Part shown: positions 57,325 through 64,000 of the stretch, piece after piece
Position numbering within the stretch: position 1 is the stretch's first letter
Layout of the letters: every line of letters begins with the position of its first letter
Assembly: GCA_019054805.1 (NCBI GenBank)
Contig: JAHQIY010000020.1
Span: forward strand, 806,001 to 870,000
DNA: 64,000 nucleotides
DNA from: Brachionus manjavacas
Taxonomy: Eukaryota > Rotifera > Eurotatoria > Ploima > Brachionidae
Reading direction: 5' to 3'
The notes under the pieces: generated by a model
What the model was told of the DNA's origin: nothing
Seen by the model: the letters and a program-made list of their open reading frames with translations, nothing else
Databases searched by the model: none
Position numbers and translations under genes: made by a program

Positions 57325-58602
57325 ATGGTCTGGCAATTCATAGACGTATTCAAAAAAGTTTACTCATCGAACAAAATCCAGGACGATGACTTTGCCGACA
57401 GGCTAAACCATCGGTACACAGTGGCAGTGCTGATTTTGTTCTGCATTTTGGTGGGCTCATCTCAATTTGTGGGCTCGCCAATCGCATGTTGGGCCCCAGC
57501 TCACTTTACAGGCGCTATGGTAACCTACACCAACTACATTTGCTGGATTTCGAACACCTACTTTGTGGCCAGCGACGACACACTGCCCACGCCAAACGAG
57601 TATCGTCAATTTCGAATCAACTACTATCAATGGGTTCCGTTCATTTTGGCGCTAATGGCTTTTTTCTTCTATTCGCCATTTGCCATATGGCACTTGTTGG
57701 CCAAGCCAAGTGGACTCGACTCGAAGTCAGTGATGAAAATAATCTCGAGCATGGACGCTTGTTCGAGTGAGTCAAGAGACAAAACAATGAGAAATGCTGT
57801 CAAGCTGATCGACAGAGCCATTGACTATCACAGAGACTATTATGATCAGTCGTGTTTGGGCCAGTTGAGGCGAAGAGTCACCAGATGTCTGCTGCCTAGA
57901 AACAAGTCCGGTTGTTACATAAGTGCTTTGTACATGCTCGTCAAAGTACTCTACTTGGCCAACGTTTGTGGACAGTTTTTTCTCTTGAATGCGTTCATGG
58001 GTCCTCGCTTCAACATCTATGGCTTTGAAGTGATCAGAGATTTGATCAATGGAAAGGACTTTTGGGAATCGTCAAGGTTTCCGCGCGTCACTCTCTGCGA
58101 CTTTGCGATTCGCACTCTTGGCGAAAACAACCAGCGACACACAATTCAGTGCACGTTGCCCATCAATTTGTTCAATGAGAAAATTTTCATTTTCATCTGG
58201 TTTTGGCTCTTTCTGGTCGCCACATTCTCCGCCTACTCTTTCCTAGTCTGGCTATTCTCGTTCACCAGCTCATCCCGCTTGTCCTTTGTCAAACGCTACC
58301 TCAAAGTACAAGAACGCATCGGCTACTTGTCCAATTCCACTCTCAACGAGTCCAAGGTCTTGGACGCCTTTTTGTACGAGTATCTCAGACACGATGGCGT
58401 CTTTTTGCTCAGAATTGTCAAAAAGAACACCAACGATATTGTGGTCGGCGAATTGGTCAGTGCGCTGTGGGACAATTTCAAAAAGTATCCCCGCTTCGCC
58501 ATCAGAAGTGATGAATCCATCCAAAAGGAAAACGAAAAGTTGAATGCTTTGTATCAACCAAATGGCGATTCGCACCTTATTCCCAATGGTTATCATTCTT
58601 AA
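57325..58602 (+). CDS. Innexin gap-junction protein
   Basis: A single-exon gene for 425 residues forming invertebrate gap junctions or hemichannels in the plasma membrane. Four membrane segments lie at about 31-50, 104-124, 200-222 and 286-311. The innexin signature YYQWVP is at 100-105. Each extracellular loop has the two expected cysteines: Cys55 and Cys73, and Cys258 and Cys276. The N-terminus is intracellular and the C-terminal 110 residues form the cytoplasmic tail. The start ATG matches the usual position relative to the first membrane segment. The coding sequence is much less AT-rich than its flanks. An AATAAA at 58777 lies 175 bases past the stop. The lack of introns is unlike the other host genes here and could reflect an old retrocopy. 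Confidence 0.97.
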   Translation: MVWQFIDVFKKVYSSNKIQDDDFADRLNHRYTVAVLILFCILVGSSQFVGSPIACWAPAHFTGAMVTYTNYICWISNTYFVASDDTLPTPNEYRQFRINYYQWVPFILALMAFFFYSPFAIWHLLAKPSGLDSKSVMKIISSMDACSSESRDKTMRNAVKLIDRAIDYHRDYYDQSCLGQLRRRVTRCLLPRNKSGCYISALYMLVKVLYLANVCGQFFLLNAFMGPRFNIYGFEVIRDLINGKDFWESSRFPRVTLCDFAIRTLGENNQRHTIQCTLPINLFNEKIFIFIWFWLFLVATFSAYSFLVWLFSFTSSSRLSFVKRYLKVQERIGYLSNSTLNESKVLDAFLYEYLRHDGVFLLRIVKKNTNDIVVGELVSALWDNFKKYPRFAIRSDESIQKENEKLNALYQPNGDSHLIPNGYHS

Positions 58603-58976
58603 ATTTCAATAATATTTGATTGAAATTAAATTGAGCTCATCTTTTGCTTAAATTTCATTTTTTTTTTTTTGAATTTTGAATTCAATTTAATGCTATTTTT
58701 TACTGTTAATTCTACTGGTGTCTCATTAATGTTTCACTTTTTTTTCATTTTTAATTTAATTGTTTTATGTAAATTCAATAAATTTTTCAAAAATTAAAAT
58801 TTCGTTTTTTCTCCCATTTTTCTTGGCCTTGAGCTAAATATTCATAAATATACTTTTAAGAAGAAAATTTACGACTTTGTACGCTGTTTGTAATTGCAAT
58901 AGCTCTTATTAGTTTTCGAAAATTTTTTGAATATTTTTATTTTTCCTTCCGATATAAAAAGAATATGTTTCTGTTA
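58603..58976. other. Innexin 3' UTR and spacer
   Basis: Contains the innexin poly(A) signal and AT-rich DNA up to the TA that borders the Tc1/mariner element. Confidence 0.5.
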
Positions 58977-59280
58977 CAGTTTTGCTAAAATAAACTGTTT
59001 TTACGTAATTTTACGTGAATTTTAGGTAAAATTACGTAAATTTCCGTTAAAGGTAAAAATTTCAAAATATACTATTTTTTTTGAGAATTTTGACATTTTT
59101 TGACTTTTTATAAATTTTTTCAGCCTGAATTCAAAAAAAAATAAATAATTTTTTTTCACGTAATTTAACGTGAAATTTTATTTAATAGTGGTAATTTTTA
59201 GAAAAAAAAGTAAATTTTGTACAAATTTTTTACGGAATTTTTTCCTCTTATATTTTTATCATTTTTAAAGCTGTCGGCAG

Positions 59281-60374
59281 CTTTTTCCGGGATTAGGACG
59301 TTATAAAGACACTTTTTTTATATAGAATATAGACTGAAAACATGAAGACAAAAATGATATAGACTCATAAATTATATAGAAAAAGAAAAAAGCATATAGA
59401 CGCAGAAAATTATTACGTAGAATTATTCTTTATAGACTATATATTCTATATAGACTTGATTTTTTAGTAATAATCAACATACTCGTATTGATGTTCAAAC
59501 TCTTTATATAATAAACACTTATTCAAAAAGTGTTTGCATAATTAATTATAGGCCTAATTTGTTTTTAGAAATTTGAAAATGTTCAAAGATTCCCCAAAAG
59601 AAGAAGGAAGGAAGGTGTTTGTATGCTGAGAGCTTTGCCTTTTGTTCCAATGTATGACTTATTTGAAGCATATGAAACGATTAAGGAAACTTGTTCTGAA
59701 AAATTTAGGGTTGATTTTTTAGAGTCTTATTTTGAAGAGCATTATATGTTTAAGTTAAATTCTGACAACAAAAAAATTTCTTCAACTTATAAGCCCCAAA
59801 TATGGAACGTTTTTGATAGAGTATTGGATGAAATTCCTAGAACGAATAATAATTTAGAAGCATGGCATAAATCTTTTGCTCTATCTATAAGAAGTCACCC
59901 TACTGTGAATAAGATAATTTTACATTTTAAGAAAGAAAACCACTCAACTGAAATTCATTTAAGTCAGGTTCAAAGAGGCGAACAGTATACTAGAATGCCG
60001 AAAGAAATACTTAAAGATAATTTGTTGAAATATGAGTGTAAGTTGTATGAGCAAACTGGTGGCAAAAGTGAGTATAAGGCTATAATCAGGAAAAAATTTT
60101 GACAAAAAGAAAGGACGATTAATTTATTGAGTTTTGTGCAAATATTTTTTTGTAATTTAATTTTGAAAATTTTGTAATTTTATTTTGTAATTTTTGTAAT
60201 TTTATTTTGTAATTTTTGTAATATTATTTAATAAAGCTAAATATTATAGTCTACGTTCTACATAAATTATGTCTATATGCACAGTCTATATTATAGTCTA
60301 CGATCTACATAAATTATGTCTATATATACAGTCTATATTATCAAGTCTATATAACGTCATAGTGCCCTTTTTCC
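59281..60374 (+). mobile_element. Nested Mutator-like element with 8-bp target duplication
   Basis: The element spans 59289-60366; CTTTTTCC occurs on both sides (59281-59288 and 60367-60374). Ends GGGATTAGGACGTT and GGCACTATGACGTT (second on the other strand) match at 11 of 14 positions and continue as ATA(A/T)AGAC. Both subterminal regions are filled with TATAGACT-like motifs; the right end holds two 47-bp tandem units (60242-60288, 60289-60335). It has split the minus-strand ORF of the host Tc1/mariner element. Confidence 0.85.
59623..60102 (+). pseudogene. MULE transposase C-terminal fragment
   Basis: An open frame of 159 residues. ALPFVPMYDLFEAYETI, then IWNVFDRVLDEIPRTNNNLE followed by AWHKSF, are hallmarks of the region after the DDE domain in Mutator-like transposases of animals. 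The zinc finger and the catalytic aspartates are missing, since only 330 bases separate the left end from this frame. The frame is uninterrupted, so the copy is young, but it cannot encode an active enzyme. Confidence 0.85.
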
Positions 60375-60849
60375 CATGATTCTTTGAAATTTGAATTTTT
60401 TGGCACCAGCTTCAACAAATCTTAATAAGAAAAAACAATTAAAAATTAAAGCTGTTTTTATTTCATTAAAATACTTACTTTTTATTTCCTCCATTTAATT
60501 AGGAAATTTTTTTTCATAATACTCTAGAGTCTGACCTTCGTCATTTACAAATCTCTTCATTATTTCACTTCTGAGACGATTTGTAAATGGCTTATAATTG
60601 ACTTTATTATTTATTTTTAGATTTTTTAAATATAATATTATTTTAAACTTAAATTTAAGAATACTTCTGGTTTCACTAGCTTCGCTTTCACTGGAACTAC
60701 TTTAAGTTCTCTCGGCTTTTCTTTTGGTTCCTGGTGAATAGAAAGAACTGTTAGTTTCACCCCCAGTAATGAATTTTTTAATGGCTTCATTTTCGCTGAA
60801 AGAAACAGATAAGAAGAAAAGCTTTTACTTAAGAATTTTTAAGATTTTT

Positions 60850-61363
60850 AAGAGCAACATGGATGCAATACTTTACCGGGCGATACTATGATTATTTATT
60901 ACCATTTGGGGCTTCAAACTACGATTTAGACTTTAAATTTCTCCAGGACAACGACCCAAAGCATCGTTCTCTAATGTGCACTACTTTTTTAAATTTTAAC
61001 AAAATTGTTTGGGTAAATTGCTTCTAAGTAATCATTCTTTGTCGATAATATTTGACTAATTTTTTTTTAAACAAAGATTAAATCTCCCCCAAAGTCTCCA
61101 GATTTAAATCGCATTGAACTTATGTGGAACGAGTTAAAACAGAATGTTAGGAAGAGAATGATTTTATCGGAAGTTGATGCCGAAATGGCGGTCAAAGATT
61201 TTTCGAAATCTTTGACCAAAGAAAAATGCCAAAATAATATAAATCATTTAAAAAAGGTTTTTATTAGTTTTTATTTTCAATTTAATCTTTAAAAAAAATT
61301 TTATTAAAAATTAAGGTAATTAAAGTGGTTATAGAAAGAAATGGAGATTGGTGGAATCATTGA
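60850..61363 (+). pseudogene. Tc1/mariner DD34E transposase, spliced and frameshifted
   Basis: Exon-like parts 60850-61012, 61077-61256 and 61316-61363 join in frame. NMDAILYRAIL, DYLLPFGASNYDLDF and LQDNDPKHR are followed by IKSPPKSPDLNRIELMW and NELKQNVRKR; the last exon gives VIERNGDWWNH and a stop. Between the Asp of LQDND and the Glu of NRIE lie exactly 34 residues when the first intron is removed, the DD34E spacing of Tc1. A one-base frameshift near 60889 and the lack of an N-terminal DNA-binding domain and first Asp show that it is not functional. Confidence 0.85.
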
Positions 61364-61492
61364 ATTATATTGGGATGTGTATAATTGAAATTTTTTTTTG
61401 TCTTTTTGTTTTTGTTTGTAATTAACTTTTTTACGTAATTTTAGGTAAAATTAAGTAAATTTACGTAAAAAAAGTTTATCATAGCAGTACTG

Positions 61493-61799
61493 TAAATAAT
61501 TTTTCGTTAAATATACTAATTTTTAGTACTTAAAATTGAAATAATTCCAAAGCAAGAATTTTTTTTTTAATTTATTAATTTTTTTTGAATATTTAATTAT
61601 AAAATTTTTTTGTTTTTGTAAGGAAGCCTTTTCTGTTTAGCTTTTTTTAGATTTTGGCCATTCAATATTAAAACCAATGTTATGTGGAACAAATTTGGCC
61701 TCATCTGGAGAATCCGATAATGAAAGAGATTTATCAATAATCACTAGTAACTTTTTTTATGTTTAATTCGAGTTAATTTTAATTCCATCTTTTTTGAAA
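61493..61799. other. AT-rich spacer
   Basis: Between the Tc1/mariner element and the next retroelement end. No gene recognised. Confidence 0.4.
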
Positions 61800-62055
61800 A
61801 GATACTCTAAAAGACTTCACAAATCCCAATCTCGTCTCACCTCTTGTAACTGTATATTCAAAATTTTCTAACCCTAACCCGTAATGTCTTATAATCTTGT
61901 GTAATATCTGTAATGTCTATAAATTCTTTTTCCTATTTTTCAATTGTACCTATATATTTAATTACTCATCTCTTATTAGTTTTTTAAAGATGGCTTCCGA
62001 GTAAGCCATCTCCGCAAGCTCGCTTTCTGTAGCTTATTATTATTATTATTAAATG
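61800..62055 (+). mobile_element. Retroelement 3' end with perfect hairpin and TTA tail
   Basis: A perfect 8-bp stem GATGGCTT/AAGCCATC (61989-61996, 62003-62010) is followed by TCCGCAAGCTCGC, TGTAGC and a TTATTATTATTATTATT tail (62034-62050). It matches 20415-20520 in the opposite orientation. The 200 bases before it look like a 3' UTR without coding sense. The 5' border is uncertain. Confidence 0.7.
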
Positions 62056-63710
62056 AGCTTTTTCGAAGAAAATTAAAAATATTTCAAAATTTTTCAAAGA
62101 TTAAGGAAAATAACGATAATTTTTGGTCCTCATACGATTAGGGTAAAAAAGTAGATATTGAGGCAATTATCCGTAAATTTGCGTAATTTTCCGTAGAATA
62201 CCAAAAACAGCGTGTCAATCAATACTGTTTTCAACAAAGAGAAGGCATTGAAGTAAAGGATTTTAGTCGGTAACTTTGTACAAAATATACAAAAAATATT
62301 TGAAAAAAAATACGAACCCACATATAAATATTAACGTCAATTTCAAGCTATGTCAAGAGACAAATAAATTTACAATGATCGTTTAAAATGACCCTTTTGA
62401 AGTAGCCATTGAAAAAATTAAAAACAAGTCTTTATCAGTCATTCAATGCAACATACACACACAATAAAACTACTAAACAGTCAGGTGATAAGCCTAAAGT
62501 AAATGCTAAAGAAATAAATTCAATATATAGGGGTGATTTTTCAATAAATTATAAGCTAAAACAAACTTGAAATTTTCGACACATACTGAATGTTATTTTA
62601 TATTTTTTTAAATTTCGAAAACTCAATTTTTTGAAATTTTTTAATTTTTAAGTTCTTTTTAAACTCATAACTTTTTCATGGATAAATCAGCTCAAAAGCA
62701 AGAGATTTATTTAAGACGATAGAATCAATAGATTGGTTTAGTGTCTCTTAAATTTTATAAACTTTGTATTTTTTAATTTTAATTGTCTTAGAAAACTTAC
62801 GGTGATGCTTTGTTGTATTAATGATTTTAGCAACACACTGGATTTATGATTTTTATAAATTTTATTTATTATAGGATTTATTGCTTTGAAAAATTTTCCC
62901 TAAATTATTCTCTAATTCTTCGTGGTATAAAATTTGATAATTAATTACTAATTATTATTAATTATTAATCAGGGTCTCATAAATTATATATAAAAAGTTT
63001 TAATTTTAATTTATTATAATATCGGTTTTTTTTTAAGCTCATTTTCTTTAATTACTTTAAGAAAAAAAGCACTTTTTAAATTTTATTTAGAGACAATTTT
63101 ATATCATGACATGTTTTTTTATTTTAAAAAGAAAAGCTTTTATCACTTTTCTAATTACACATTATTTATTATTATATTTAATTACTTTTCAATTTTTTAA
63201 AATTAAAGAATTTTACCTTAAAAATACATTTTTAGTAATTTTTTTTTAGTTTTTTAGCTATGAGTTTAAAAAAAAAGAGCTAGGAGACAATTTATTTTTC
63301 TGCAATAATGCTTAGCCTATTCTCTTTCATATAATTAGTGGTCGAAAGTTCAAGGTCTTATCATTATCCTGGAAACATGTGGTCCGCTAACAGCAACTCA
63401 GGTATTGACTCGTTATTTCTAGTTTTACAAGTCAAAAACAAGGTCTTATGGAGCAACTGATACTTTTGCGTAAAAGTTCATTAAATTCTCTACAAAATGG
63501 TCGGTGGTCGGCAGTTTTAAGATAATTCCTAATACCATCCGACCGCGGTCCGTGTTTTAGCATAAGCCGATATATCACTATTTCAAATTATAAAATAAAA
63601 GGAATAAATGTCCAACTAAAAAATTTATTTAAATTAATTTATAAATTAAGTCCTAAGCAATAACTTTAACTTAAAAAAAATGGTAAAATGGTCGTCTAAA
63701 ATTATAAAGT
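62056..63710. other. AT-rich spacer downstream of the peroxidase gene
   Basis: No gene seen in 1.65 kb. AATAAA on the minus strand at 63629-63624 is the likely poly(A) signal of the peroxidase gene. 63340-63570 is less AT-rich (GGTCGGTGGTCGGCAG, CCGACCGCGGTCCG) without a frame; it may be an unrecognised repeat. Confidence 0.5.
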
Positions 63711-64000
63711 CTAGGCTTTCCAAAAATTCCAATCAATATCTTCTAACTTTTGACAATCTTTCAACTCGTTTCTAAATAAAGATTATTTTTTAAATTTGTA
63801 TAAATAAAATTAATAAAAAACTATCATACCCATCTAATTTCATAGACAGCATTGCTCTCGGAGGCATTTTGGGTGTATCGGCCAAATTTCTGCACAACAA
63901 CTTGGACAAAGAAAGCTTTCTCAATTCAATTATTTGAGCTGGGGTGAAAGCTGCCGGCGATTCGCTTGTCTCGTACCAAAATCTATCACCAAACTTCAAT
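63711..64000 (-). CDS. Animal heme peroxidase, C-terminal exons (partial)
   Basis: The gene enters from the right edge. Exon 64000-63830 reads KFGDRFWYETSESPAAFTP, QIIELRKLSLSKLLCRNLAD and PRAMLSMKLDG. A 58-base intron follows, then exon 63771-63711 (NELKDCQKLEDIDWNFWKA, stop), joined in phase through a split Gly codon. GDRFWYE, FT..Q..E.RK.SL..LLC and the final Cys...ID...W are typical of the C-terminal end of peroxidasin/thyroid peroxidase-type enzymes. The heme-binding and catalytic residues lie outside the window, so activity cannot be judged. These enzymes are usually secreted and use hydrogen peroxide. Confidence 0.9.

Larger units (their letters stand above)
59190..60797 (-). pseudogene. 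Opposite-strand spliced ORF within the Tc1/mariner element
   Basis: Minus-strand segments with splice sites: an acidic Ser-rich part from about 60797 (acceptor TTTCTTTCAG; SENEAIKKFITGG, SSSSESEASE), a part 60601-60479 (FTNRLRSEIMKRFVNDEG, LEYYEKKFPN), and a part from 60420 that reads LLKLVPKNSNFKESW and, after the nested MULE, continues EKAADSFKNDKNIRGKNSV from 59280 down to about 59190. Frames join across the intron (split codon) and across the MULE insertion once a duplication copy is discounted. Stops near 60715 and 60500 show decay. The last part has Trp and hydrophobic spacing somewhat like a Myb/SANT or MADF DNA-binding domain; this is a weak guess. Not a usual component of Tc1/mariner elements. 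Confidence 0.5.
58977..61492 (+). mobile_element. Tc1/mariner transposon containing two genes and a nested MULE
   Basis: The ends CAGTTTTGCT and CAGTACTGCT (the latter on the other strand) begin terminal inverted repeats of about 64 bp, roughly 85% alike (58977-59040, 61430-61492). A TA dinucleotide borders both sides (58975-58976 and 61493-61494), as required for this superfamily. The repeats are rich in palindromic TTTACGTAA. Inside are a plus-strand DD34E transposase in three exons (60850-61363), a minus-strand spliced ORF, and a Mutator-like element at 59289-60366 inserted later. Without the nested element the length is about 1.43 kb. Confidence 0.88.

Noticed and set aside
57486..58596. 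Other-frame and antisense open frames over the innexin
   Set aside because: Shadows of the innexin reading frame without independent features.
61870..61882. Telomere-like CTAACCCTAACCC
   Set aside because: Only two units inside a retroelement 3' UTR; no array.
1..64000. CRISPR arrays, bacterial operons, ribosome-binding sites
   Set aside because: Introns and metazoan gene families show eukaryotic nuclear DNA; no regularly spaced repeat array was seen.

Overview
The window looks like an animal nuclear genome: spliced genes with mostly 40-70 nt GT-AG introns, very AT-rich intergenic DNA, metazoan-only families (innexin, alpha-catenin) and many retrotransposon and DNA-transposon remnants. The extreme AT content, the reverse transcriptase families and a coiled-coil/MATH family that I associate with rotifers suggest a monogonont rotifer such as Brachionus. 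That assignment is inference; 'invertebrate animal, probably lophotrochozoan' is safer.

Layout. 1-14 kb is gene-poor and holds fragments of several non-LTR retrotransposons and a tRNA-derived SINE-like copy. 15.0-22.4 kb (minus) is a VIPAS39/SPE-39 gene whose ~5.2 kb intron carries two palindromic transposable elements. 22.8-26.1 kb holds an intact coiled-coil/MATH gene, a broken paralogue and a third fragment. 27.6-31.5 kb (plus) is cobalamin-dependent methionine synthase. 32.7-34.4 kb (minus) is a secreted carboxylesterase, divergent from alpha-catenin (34.7-40.7 kb, plus). Alpha-catenin converges on a secreted N-formylglutamate amidohydrolase-like gene (40.8-41.7 kb, minus). 42.1-45.9 kb (plus) is a SECIS-binding protein 2. 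A hAT element with an 8-bp target duplication (46.46-47.32 kb) separates it from tRNA-splicing endonuclease subunit TSEN2 (47.6-48.9 kb, minus). 49-57 kb is repeat-rich. 57.3-58.6 kb (plus) is a single-exon innexin. 58.98-61.49 kb is a Tc1/mariner element holding a DD34E transposase and an opposite-strand spliced ORF that is split by a nested Mutator-like element. The right edge holds the 3' end of an animal heme peroxidase gene (minus).

The host genes do not form one pathway: they cover endolysosomal trafficking, one-carbon metabolism, selenoprotein synthesis, tRNA splicing, cell adhesion and gap junctions. The most interesting material is in the mobile elements: the two-gene Tc1/mariner element interrupted by a MULE with exact duplications; two hAT-type elements with clean target duplications; two long palindromes in one intron; and a recurrent design of retroelement 3' ends, a small hairpin followed by a short-period A/T-rich tail. 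All exon limits were read by eye from splice consensus, reading-frame continuity and remembered family alignments; no search was run.
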